A program made the position numbers and the translations under genes. DNA of 6,062 nt from Campylobacterales bacterium (GTDB lineage Bacteria > Campylobacterota > Campylobacteria > Campylobacterales > Hydrogenimonadaceae). Below are positions 1 to 5,694 of the stretch, piece by piece. Every line of letters begins with the position of its first letter. Within the stretch, counting starts at the first letter, position 1. The notes beneath the pieces were generated by a model. The model saw only the letters and a list, made by a program, of their open reading frames with translations. It did not search any database and had not been told where the DNA came from. The stretch lies in NCBI GenBank assembly GCA_027065635.1, contig JAMONQ010000176.1:1-6062 (forward strand), given 5' to 3'.

Positions 1-1
1 C

Positions 2-193
2 TTTTTGAGTACATGTTCTCTTTACTGCAACGAAGAGGATTATCAGGAACTTCATCACCACAGTTTCACCATATGGAGCATCTCCCTTTTTGCAGCTCTG
101 CTCAATTTTCTGCCGGCCATCAATATATTCGCGCCGTTTTTCGCACAGTTGATGCTCTTTCACTGGATCATGGAGCACAAGAGCAAAAGCTGA
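2..193 (+). CDS. EI24/CysZ-type integral membrane protein, C-terminal fragment
   Basis: The frame is open from the left edge (a Phe codon at 2-4) to a TGA at 191-193, so this is the last ~63 codons of a longer gene whose start lies outside the window. The visible part begins with a polar, acidic stretch (NEEDYQE) and a His run. Two hydrophobic stretches follow, separated by a proline-containing turn (NFLPAINIFAPF), and the protein ends in a short basic tail (HKSKS). This layout, with a Pro-rich break followed by an Asn and a final membrane segment, resembles the C-terminus of the EI24 domain family, which includes the sulfate permease CysZ. The family match is by eye; the substrate cannot be deduced. 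The gene has no evident link to the glycolytic genes and is separated from pgi by a terminator-like hairpin. Confidence 0.6.
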   Translation, partial: FLSTCSLYCNEEDYQELHHHSFTIWSISLFAALLNFLPAINIFAPFFAQLMLFHWIMEHKSKS

Positions 194-236
194 AGGGTCG
201 CAATGCCCCCGTTTGGAGAGTTTCTCCCGCAAGAGC

Positions 237-285
237 GGCCAAAGGCGATGTCACGCACGGTATATCTACACGCCTTTGGTCTTTT
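237..285 (+). terminator. Intrinsic terminator-like hairpin between the EI24-type gene and pgi
   Basis: The left arm GGCCAAAGGCG (237-247) pairs with the right arm CGCCTTTGGTC (271-281). This gives an 11-bp stem with a single G-T wobble and nine uninterrupted pairs (CCAAAGGCG/CGCCTTTGG). A 3-bp extension inside the loop (TGT 249-251 with ACA 268-270) is possible past one bulged A. TTTT (282-285) follows directly, as expected of a rho-independent terminator on the + strand. It lies 44 bp after the EI24 stop and ends 25 bp before the pgi ATG. It may therefore end the upstream transcript or act as an attenuator in a pgi leader. Confidence 0.75.
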
Positions 286-310
286 AAAGCCGTAACGAAA
301 AAGGAAGACG

Positions 311-1573
311 ATGGTAACTTACGACTTGAATCTTGGCTGGATCGCCGACGAAGAAGCCGGTGAATCTATGGCCAAAGCCTTCGACAATCTCGTATACGAG
401 AGACAAAAGGGTGTAGCCGGATACTTCGATCTGCCGAAGAGTTCGAAAGCGATTGTCGCCGAAGTGAAAGAGTATGCCGCTTCGAATGAAGCTGTGAGAG
501 ACTGTGATAGTGTTGTCGTAATAGGCATAGGCGGTTCGTCTCTTGGGGCCAAAGCGGTCGACACCATGCTCAGACACAAATATCCCGACGCAAAAAGTCT
601 GCTTTTTCTCGAAAATCCGGATCCGGTCGATCTTCAAACAAAACTCTCTTTGATCGATAAGCGCAAGAGTATATTTCTCGTAATATCCAAATCCGGCACT
701 ACAGTGGAGACGATGTCGATTTTCAAAGCGCTGATCGCATACCTTGGGATCGATCTCGAAGGGGAGGACAAAGAGAGGATCGTAGCGATTACCGATGAGG
801 GGTCGGCTCTGTACCGTTTTGCGGATCACCACGGCATGAAAACGTACACAATAGCGCACAATGTCGGCGGACGCTTCTCTGTGCTTAGCAGTGTCGGTAT
901 CGTGCCTCTGACGATAGCGGGCTACGATACAGGCTCTTTGCTCTGTGGTGCGGCTGGAATGGTCGATAGATTTTTCGACGCAAAAGAGGATCACCTGCTC
1001 CTAAAGGCCGCTTTCATAGCCGCAAACTGGCATAGGTACCGCATGAACGTTCTGTTTGCCTACGGCGCCTTTCTCGAAGATTTCACGAAATGGTACGTTC
1101 AGCTTTGGGGTGAGTCGCTCGGCAAGATAGATCGCTGCGGCAACCGTGTCGGTCCGACCCCGCTGGGGCATATCGGTTCTGTAGATCAGCACTCCTTTTT
1201 GCAGCTTGTCGTACAGGGCCCTCGCGATAAAAGTGTCACGTTCGTGAAGGTCGAGGATTTCGAAAACAGCCTGAAAATACCCGATATAAGGCTCGAATAT
1301 ATCCAAAAGTGCGACTACGTAAACGGGCACACTTTCAACGAACTCATAAATGCGGAGTGTGACGCTACAAAAGAGAGTCTTCGTAACGAAGGCGTGCCTG
1401 TAGACAGTGTGATTCTCGACAGGATAGATGAGTCCAATATCGGGGAGCTGATACTCTATTACGAGCTTTTGACATCTCTTGTCGGCTCGATGCTGCATAT
1501 AAACACCTACGACCAGCCCGGTGTGGAAAAGGGCAAGCGGATACTGGTGGAAAAATTCAAAAAGAGCCGCTGA
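311..1573 (+). CDS. pgi: Glucose-6-phosphate isomerase
   Basis: This cytosolic enzyme interconverts glucose-6-phosphate and fructose-6-phosphate in glycolysis and gluconeogenesis. The 420-residue product has the two-SIS-domain architecture of the short bacterial form; the E. coli enzyme is about 550 residues. Visible motifs are GIGGSSLGA (72-80), the phosphate-binding SKSGTT (126-131), the first family signature HNVGGRFS (183-190, with active-site Arg188), WGESLGK (266-272, with the catalytic Glu268), DQHS (292-295, with ring-opening His294) and the C-terminal signature YDQPGVEKGK (400-409, with Lys409). All key residues are present, so it should be active. The ATG is preceded by AAGGA at 301-305, five bases away, and the first residues fit the family. 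The gene converges with pyk downstream. A strong hairpin just upstream leaves little room for a promoter of its own. Confidence 0.96.
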   Translation: MVTYDLNLGWIADEEAGESMAKAFDNLVYERQKGVAGYFDLPKSSKAIVAEVKEYAASNEAVRDCDSVVVIGIGGSSLGAKAVDTMLRHKYPDAKSLLFLENPDPVDLQTKLSLIDKRKSIFLVISKSGTTVETMSIFKALIAYLGIDLEGEDKERIVAITDEGSALYRFADHHGMKTYTIAHNVGGRFSVLSSVGIVPLTIAGYDTGSLLCGAAGMVDRFFDAKEDHLLLKAAFIAANWHRYRMNVLFAYGAFLEDFTKWYVQLWGESLGKIDRCGNRVGPTPLGHIGSVDQHSFLQLVVQGPRDKSVTFVKVEDFENSLKIPDIRLEYIQKCDYVNGHTFNELINAECDATKESLRNEGVPVDSVILDRIDESNIGELILYYELLTSLVGSMLHINTYDQPGVEKGKRILVEKFKKSR

Positions 1574-1647
1574 AGATCGATCGTGTCTATCGATACGTAC
1601 GACAGAAAGCTCAAGGAGACGACTATCACCTCTGTCGCTACCGCAAG

Positions 1648-1668
1648 ATCATGGGGCAAGCCCATGAT
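1648..1668. other. Hairpin between convergent pgi and pyk
   Basis: ATCATGGG (1648-1655) and CCCATGAT (1661-1668) form a perfect 8-bp stem with a 5-base loop in the 102-bp gap between the two converging genes. It reads equally on both strands and ends seven bases from the pyk stop codon. There is no T-run on either side, so it is not a standard intrinsic terminator. It could be a 3'-end stabilising structure or part of a factor-dependent terminator. A second, weaker pairing in the same gap is CGACAGA (1600-1606) with TCTGTCG (1631-1637). Confidence 0.45.
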
Positions 1669-1675
1669 ATCCAAA

Positions 1676-3064
1676 TCAATACCTGTCCAGATCGCACCGG
1701 TTGATATAGCGCACACTTTTGCCCTGGAAAATCTTCTCTCCGAGGTATCCCGTCACAAGCAAGAAAGCCGACGGCTTAAGTCCGCTCTTTTCAAGAAACT
1801 TTCCGGTCAGCTCCTTTTCGCTTGAAAAATCTTCGATAGCGACACATGCGCTCACTCCCCAGATAATGGTCGTCTTTCTTACCAGTGACGGCTGTGTGGT
1901 TATGATATGAATCGGTTTTTGCGGTCTGAAGCGGCTCAAATGTCTGGCTGTGTAACCGGAATGTGTAAGCGCCGCAATGAAGTCGCACGTTACGAGCCTG
2001 GATATCTCTACTGCCGCACTTACAAAAGCCTCTCTCGAATCCGGCCCCGTGCTGCCGCTCGCCTTGCATAGATGCTGAGTCTGAAGAATCGTCTCCTTAA
2101 GCACCTTCACCGCATCTTTTGGGTGGCTTCCTACAGCCGTCTCGTCCGACAGCATTACCGCATCCGTACCGTCGAGTACCGCGTTGGCTATATCCGATAC
2201 CTCCGCTCTTGTGGGGTAGGAGGAGTTGACCATGGATGTAAGCATCTGCGTAGCCGTGATGACAGGCTTGGCTTTGACGTTGCATTTTTCGATGATCTCC
2301 TTTTGCAGAACAGGCACCCTGAAAAGACCCGCTTCTGCTCCCAGGTCTCCTCTTGCTACCATGACTGCATCACTCGCGTCGATAATCTCGTCAAGTCTCT
2401 TTAGCGCACTCTTTCTCTCTATCTTCGCTACGATCCATGCATCTCCTCCGGCTTGACGGACAATCTTTCTCGCCTCTTTGACATCCTCTTCCGAACTAAC
2501 GAAAGAGACGGCTACAAAATCTACACCGGCTTCGGCTCCAAAGACGAGATCCTCTCTATCCTTTTGTGTCAAAGCGCTCAAGGCAAGGTCGCTATCCGGG
2601 AAGTTCACACCCTTGCCTTCCGCCAGAGTACCGGATGTGAGTACCTCCAGAACCACGCTATCGGCACTCTTTTCGACTATTCTGGTATGGACTGTGCCGT
2701 CTGCGAAAAAGATATCTTCTCCCACATACATCGAGTCGATAAGCTCAGGATGGGTAATCGAAAAGCTCTCATCGGAAGGCTTTTTCGCCATGACGAGCCT
2801 CTCGCCCCTGCGGACTGTCATCCGTTTTCCCAGGCCCTTGATTCTTATTTTCGGCCCGCAAATATCCTGCAAAATAGCGACGTTTCGTCCTAAGCTATTT
2901 GCCGCCGATCTGATCTGTGTGATACTTTTTTCATGCTCTTCATGCGTACCGTAGGAGAAGTTCAACCGAAGGATATCGACACCTGCACTTATTAGACTCT
3001 CTATCGCTTCCGGGCTGCTTGTCGCCGGACCGAGCGTGGCTACTATTTTGACTTTGGGATACAT
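1676..3064 (-). CDS. pyk: Pyruvate kinase
   Basis: It converts phosphoenolpyruvate and ADP to pyruvate and ATP, the last step of glycolysis, in the cytosol. The 462-residue product has the usual domains: the barrel starts at KIVATLGPATSS (6-17) with RLNFS (33-37); a B-domain insertion runs from about 75 to 160; the barrel resumes with the signature IVAKIERKSAL (211-221), containing catalytic Lys214 and metal ligand Glu216; ARGDLG (237-242) carries metal ligand Asp240; TATQML (270-275) and PTRAEVSDIANAVLDG (284-299) follow; the C-terminal domain starts near 340. Oddities are Lys72 in CGPKIRI (K+-independent type), Tyr38 where NFSHG usually has His, and MLSDETA in place of the common MLSGETA. 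The ATG at 3064 has AAAGGG upstream. The gene is divergent from pfkA and convergent with pgi, so it is expressed from its own promoter, unlike the other genes here. Confidence 0.96.
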   Translation of the reverse strand: MYPKVKIVATLGPATSSPEAIESLISAGVDILRLNFSYGTHEEHEKSITQIRSAANSLGRNVAILQDICGPKIRIKGLGKRMTVRRGERLVMAKKPSDESFSITHPELIDSMYVGEDIFFADGTVHTRIVEKSADSVVLEVLTSGTLAEGKGVNFPDSDLALSALTQKDREDLVFGAEAGVDFVAVSFVSSEEDVKEARKIVRQAGGDAWIVAKIERKSALKRLDEIIDASDAVMVARGDLGAEAGLFRVPVLQKEIIEKCNVKAKPVITATQMLTSMVNSSYPTRAEVSDIANAVLDGTDAVMLSDETAVGSHPKDAVKVLKETILQTQHLCKASGSTGPDSREAFVSAAVEISRLVTCDFIAALTHSGYTARHLSRFRPQKPIHIITTQPSLVRKTTIIWGVSACVAIEDFSSEKELTGKFLEKSGLKPSAFLLVTGYLGEKIFQGKSVRYINRCDLDRY

Positions 3065-3096
3065 GAAAACCCTTTCGTTTACTATTGTGTGTTAAC

Positions 3097-3102
3097 ATTA
3101 TA
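3097..3102 (-). promoter_or_regulatory. Candidate -10 box of pyk
   Basis: Read on the minus strand these bases are a perfect TATAAT. Transcription would start near 3090, leaving a leader of about 25 bases before the pyk ATG at 3064, with AAAGGG in it for ribosome binding. I see no good -35 element at the right distance. The box overlaps the candidate pfkA -10 on the other strand. The palindrome TGTTAACA (3090-3097) covers the expected start point and could be an operator. Confidence 0.5.
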
Positions 3103-3104
3103 CT
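3099..3104 (+). promoter_or_regulatory. Candidate -10 box of pfkA
   Basis: TATACT differs from the consensus TATAAT by one base and sits 32 bases before the pfkA ATG, giving a short leader of about 26 bases that contains the Shine-Dalgarno sequence. No convincing -35 hexamer is present; the upstream stretch is T-rich. Four of its six bases are shared with the opposing pyk -10 box. Confidence 0.45.
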
Positions 3105-3125
3105 AATCTCTGATTACAGTGAAAG

Positions 3126-3132
3126 AAGGAGG
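3126..3132 (+). promoter_or_regulatory. Shine-Dalgarno sequence that fixes the pfkA start
   Basis: AAGGAGG is a full match to the ribosome-binding consensus and lies four bases before the ATG at 3137. The alternative in-frame GTG at 3119 lies upstream of this site and would place the Shine-Dalgarno inside the gene, so the ATG is chosen. Confidence 0.85.
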
Positions 3133-3136
3133 GGCC

Positions 3137-4096
3137 ATGCCACTGGCGATCATCTGCTCCGGGGGAGATGCGCCCGGGATGAATCCGGCGATCAAGAAAT
3201 TCGTCGATTATGTCTACGAAAGGGGAGAGACTCCATACTTCATATATAACGGACTGGAGGGGATGATTGACGGGGAGATAGCCCTCGCGAAGCATAAGGA
3301 TGTCGCCGGAATACTCCATAGGGGCGGCGCTCTCATCAGGTCATCCAGGTCCAGGCGCTTCTACGAGTACGAATACAGGAAAAAGGCGTATGAGAATCTT
3401 GGCAAACATGGTATCACCGGTCTTGTAGTGCTTGGTGGAGACGGCTCCTTCAGGGCTATGGAGAGGCTGAGCAAAGAGTTTCCGCTCAACTTCGTAGGAG
3501 TCCCGACTACAATAGACAACGATATCTACGGTACCGATACCTGTATAGGTGTCGATACAGCCTTGAACGCCATAAGAGATGCGCTTGACAGGATCAGGGA
3601 TACGGCGTCGACTTTCAGTCGCGCTTTTGTAGTCGAAGTGATGGGCAGGGAGTGCGGATATCTGGCGGCTGTATCGGCGATTACGAGCGGGGCCGAGATC
3701 TGCTTGATTCCGGAGGCCGATTTCAACTGGAGTGTCGCCAAAGAGCATCTAAAACGAGAGATAAAAGATGGCAGAAGCTATATTCTCTCCATAGTTTCGG
3801 AAGGAACGAAGAAGACCGAAGAGCTTGCCCGCTGGCTCGAAAAAGAGATAGGCATGGAGACGAGGATTACGGTACTGGGGCATATACAAAGAGGCGGTAC
3901 TCCTACAGTAAACGACAGGATGCTCGCTTTCGAGTTTACGGTGCGAGCCGTAGATCATCTGCTGCGATCGAGCGAATCAAACAGGGTAATGGTGGTAGAA
4001 AATGGCCGATACGGTATGAAGGAGATCGAAGAAGTGGTGCAAAACAGATACAGCATAGATCCGGATCTGCTCGGAATGCTAAACAGGCTCGATTGA
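3137..4096 (+). CDS. pfkA: 6-phosphofructokinase (PfkA family)
   Basis: It phosphorylates fructose-6-phosphate to fructose-1,6-bisphosphate, the committed step of glycolysis, in the cytosol. The 319-residue product aligns end to end with E. coli PfkA (320). Motifs are CSGGDAPGMN (7-16) and RGG (62-64), with Arg71 as the likely ATP-phosphate contact; GGDGS (100-104); TIDND (125-129) with catalytic base Asp127; MGRECG (169-174); and GHIQRGGTP (248-256). Substrate residues Arg162, Glu222, Arg243, His249 and Arg252 are all kept. The Gly in GGDGS favours ATP over pyrophosphate as donor, but the residue before TIDND is Thr124, where ATP enzymes usually have Gly and PPi enzymes Lys. Several effector-site residues of the E. 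coli enzyme are changed. The start is set by the strong AAGGAGG. The gene is divergent from pyk and followed by a 291-bp gap, so it appears to be transcribed alone or with readthrough into the PDH genes. Confidence 0.95.
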   Translation: MPLAIICSGGDAPGMNPAIKKFVDYVYERGETPYFIYNGLEGMIDGEIALAKHKDVAGILHRGGALIRSSRSRRFYEYEYRKKAYENLGKHGITGLVVLGGDGSFRAMERLSKEFPLNFVGVPTTIDNDIYGTDTCIGVDTALNAIRDALDRIRDTASTFSRAFVVEVMGRECGYLAAVSAITSGAEICLIPEADFNWSVAKEHLKREIKDGRSYILSIVSEGTKKTEELARWLEKEIGMETRITVLGHIQRGGTPTVNDRMLAFEFTVRAVDHLLRSSESNRVMVVENGRYGMKEIEEVVQNRYSIDPDLLGMLNRLD

Positions 4097-4193
4097 TCCG
4101 GCTTATTGCAATACCGCTCATCGATATACCGTTTCGCTCTCATGTCAAGCACTCCGCCGCTTCAAAAAACCGGGTGTGTAGCGCTTGAATAGT

Positions 4194-4211
4194 TGATATA
4201 GATAAATATCA
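4194..4211. repeat. AT-rich inverted repeat
   Basis: TGATAT (4194-4199) and ATATCA (4206-4211) are perfect inverted copies separated by six bases (AGATAA). It could be an operator half-site pair, but such AT-rich matches also arise by chance. It lies about 145 bases upstream of the candidate -10 box at 4355. Confidence 0.3.
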
Positions 4212-4266
4212 CCAGCATACTCCTCACATTTCAGCAAGAATTGCAAACAAAATTGTATGGATCTTC

Positions 4267-4283
4267 AGGTTGCAGACCTTTTT
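4267..4283 (+). terminator. Short terminator-like hairpin downstream of pfkA
   Basis: AGGT (4267-4270) pairs with ACCT (4276-4279), and a T-G wobble pair inside closes a 3-base loop. A run of five T's follows (4279-4283). The stem is short, so termination would be weak. It lies about 170 bases after the pfkA stop and before the promoter of the next operon, where a terminator is expected. Confidence 0.35.
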
Positions 4284-4293
4284 ATATCATTTT

Positions 4294-4305
4294 CACACAT
4301 GTGTG
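4294..4305. promoter_or_regulatory. Perfect 12-base palindrome, possible operator
   Basis: CACACATGTGTG equals its own reverse complement. It is centred about 55 bases upstream of the TATAAT at 4355, a position typical of activator or upstream operator binding. I do not recognise the regulator. Confidence 0.4.
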
Positions 4306-4354
4306 GCATCTATCGCTTCGGGTTAAAAATTACCGCTGTTTACTTTACAGGGTG

Positions 4355-4360
4355 TATAAT
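4355..4360 (+). promoter_or_regulatory. Candidate -10 box of the AhpD-like/pdhAB operon
   Basis: This is a perfect TATAAT preceded directly by TG. The expected start near 4367 leaves a leader of about 20 bases with the Shine-Dalgarno AAAGGAG (4376-4382). There is no good -35 hexamer; the upstream bases are T-rich (TTTACTTTACA at 4339-4349). Confidence 0.6.
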
Positions 4361-4375
4361 TGTTTCAAACCCGCA

Positions 4376-4382
4376 AAAGGAG
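4376..4382 (+). promoter_or_regulatory. Shine-Dalgarno sequence that fixes the start of the AhpD-like gene
   Basis: AAAGGAG lies five bases before the ATG at 4388. The frame is open upstream to 4241, but that extension crosses the likely promoter and has no family similarity, so the ATG at 4388 is the start. Confidence 0.8.
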
Positions 4383-4387
4383 TCGCC

Positions 4388-4726
4388 ATGGGACCGTATA
4401 AAGATAAACTCGAGGATATCAAGAAGCTGATAGGACGCCTTCAGAATGAGGCACCGCAGCAGATAACGGCGTTTCATGCCTTTATGGAGGCTGTGGAGAA
4501 GCCGGGAGCTATGGATAGAAGAGCCAAGGAGCTGGTAAATGTGGCTCTTGCCGTAGCGGCACAGTGTGAGTGGTGTATAGCGCTGCATGTCAAAGGGGCG
4601 CTCGATGCCGGGGCCGACCGAGCTGAAGTGATAGATGCGGCGATGCAGGCAGTATTGATGCACGGCGGGCCGGCACTGATGTACATGACGCCCGTAGAAG
4701 AGGCTCTTGACGAGTTTTCATCATGA
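4388..4726 (+). CDS. AhpD-like carboxymuconolactone decarboxylase family protein
   Basis: This is a 112-residue single-domain protein, helical by appearance. It carries the redox-active core of AhpD-type proteins, E-x11-C-x2-C-x3-H: Glu48, Cys60, Cys63 and His67 (CEWCIALH), followed by the family's GALDAGADRAEV helix (70-81) and a MHGGPALMY stretch (91-99). In the family the CxxC pair cycles between dithiol and disulfide, either as an alkylhydroperoxidase or as an electron carrier. In Mycobacterium tuberculosis AhpD is reduced by the lipoyl E2 subunit and lipoamide dehydrogenase. Here the stop codon overlaps the pdhA start by four bases (ATGA), so the two are very probably translated together. 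The sequence keeps the full thiol motif, so a true muconolactone decarboxylase role is unlikely. The partner peroxidase and the true substrate are unknown; the link to PDH is inferred from position. Confidence 0.88.
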   Translation: MGPYKDKLEDIKKLIGRLQNEAPQQITAFHAFMEAVEKPGAMDRRAKELVNVALAVAAQCEWCIALHVKGALDAGADRAEVIDAAMQAVLMHGGPALMYMTPVEEALDEFSS

Positions 4727-5694
4727 ACAAGCTGCTGGCTGAAGAGATCTACTACTATATGGTACTCGGCCGCAAGTTCGAGTATGCGGCTAAAGAGCAC
4801 TATATGAGGGGTGATATTTCAGGCTTTTTACACCTGGATATCGGTCAGGAGGCTTTGAGTGTAGCTGCGATGAAGGCGTTTGAGAAAGGAGATGTTTTCA
4901 GTACCTACAGAGAGCATGTCATGGCTATCGCAAGAGGGATAGATCCAAAAGCGGTTATGGCGGAACTCTTTGGCAAAGAAACCGGTGTAAGCAAAGGAAG
5001 GGGCGGATCTATGCACCTTTTCGATCCTTCTTGTTTCTTTTTTGGCGGTGACGCGATCGTAGGAGGGCACCTGCCCAACGCCGTCGGGTGCGCTTACGCC
5101 AGAAAGTACCAGGGAAAAGAGGATGGTGTGATGGCGATTTTCGGCGACGGTGCTACCAACGGCGGCGCCTTTTTCGAATCGCTAAATATCGCATCCACAC
5201 AGAGGCTGCCCATCCTTTTTCTTTGCGAAAACAACCGCTACGCCATAGGTACGGAGATAACGAGGGTCGCTCCCTTTTTGGAGCAATCGAAAAAGGCTAA
5301 ACCCTACATGCCGACCCGCCAAGTGGACGGAATGGACGCACTGGCGGTTTATGAGGCGGTAGTAGAGGCTCAAAGCGAGATACAAGATGGGCACGGCCCG
5401 ATATTTATAGAGGCCTTTACATGTCGATACGAGGGGCACTCAATGAGTGATGCAGGTACATATCGCAGCCCGCAGGAGATGCAGATCTGTAAAGCGCAAG
5501 ATCCGATAGAACGACTAAAAAGAGCCCTTCTGGAGCGGTATGAATGCGATATGAAGATGGTTTCAACCATCGAAGAGCGGGCGAAAAAAGCGGTGGATGA
5601 GGCTGTGGAATTTGCTGCAAACAGCAAGGAGCCCGATCCGTCGAAACTATATGAGCATATATTTTGCAAAAGGTGTGCCAATGTTGTATCGTGA
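4723..5694 (+). CDS. pdhA: Pyruvate dehydrogenase E1 component, alpha subunit
   Basis: With the beta subunit it forms the thiamine-diphosphate enzyme that decarboxylates pyruvate and transfers the acetyl group to the lipoyl arm of E2. The 323-residue protein has YREH (62-65, with active-site His65), GRGGSMHLF (92-100), and the ThDP motif from GDG (141-143) to NN (170-171), 26 residues apart. The active-site loop RYEGHSMSDAGTYR (235-248) contains His239 and closely resembles the phosphorylation-loop region of PDH E1 alpha. Acetoin dehydrogenase and branched-chain enzymes share this fold, but the GHSMSD loop and the following beta subunit favour pyruvate. The start overlaps the AhpD-like stop by four bases and the end overlaps pdhB by 14 bases, so the three genes form one translationally coupled operon. 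The E2 and E3 genes are not in the window; they may follow pdhB. Confidence 0.88.
   Translation: MNKLLAEEIYYYMVLGRKFEYAAKEHYMRGDISGFLHLDIGQEALSVAAMKAFEKGDVFSTYREHVMAIARGIDPKAVMAELFGKETGVSKGRGGSMHLFDPSCFFFGGDAIVGGHLPNAVGCAYARKYQGKEDGVMAIFGDGATNGGAFFESLNIASTQRLPILFLCENNRYAIGTEITRVAPFLEQSKKAKPYMPTRQVDGMDALAVYEAVVEAQSEIQDGHGPIFIEAFTCRYEGHSMSDAGTYRSPQEMQICKAQDPIERLKRALLERYECDMKMVSTIEERAKKAVDEAVEFAANSKEPDPSKLYEHIFCKRCANVVS

Larger units (their letters stand above)
4097..4387. other. Intergenic region with several palindromes
   Basis: I see no gene in these 291 bases. They hold, in order, the 10-base palindrome TATTGCAATA (4104-4113) close to the pfkA stop; a long-range repeat TCAAGC (4145-4150) with GCTTGA (4183-4188); an AT-rich inverted repeat (4194-4211); a short terminator-like hairpin (4267-4283); the palindrome CACACATGTGTG (4294-4305); and a -10 box at 4355. 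This is the largest gap in the window and lies in front of the AhpD-like/PDH operon, which makes it the likeliest place for control of that operon. Confidence 0.6.

Noticed and set aside
284..1498. Two long minus-strand open frames opposite pgi (284-994 and 1001-1498), both in the same frame
   Set aside because: They lie wholly antisense to a clear pgi, show no recognisable domain and are rich in Arg, His, Tyr and Cys, as expected of a shadow frame created by pgi codon use.
1507..1825. Small open frames across the pgi/pyk convergent junction on both strands
   Set aside because: They mostly overlap the ends of the two real genes in other frames and show no domain; low-complexity by-products.
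2453..2954. Plus-strand open frames opposite pyk
   Set aside because: They are antisense to a complete pyruvate kinase with all its motifs, and have no family resemblance or convincing ribosome-binding site.
3119..3136. GTG start giving a six-residue longer PfkA
   Set aside because: The strong AAGGAGG lies downstream of it, and family members begin just before the SGGDAPGMN motif, which fits the ATG at 3137.
3652..4188. 178-codon plus-strand frame overlapping the second half of pfkA
   Set aside because: A shifted reading of pfkA, very rich in Arg and Lys, without domains.
4241..4387. 49-residue N-terminal extension of the AhpD-like protein
   Set aside because: It crosses a consensus -10 box and Shine-Dalgarno sequence and has no family similarity; the ATG at 4388 is well placed.
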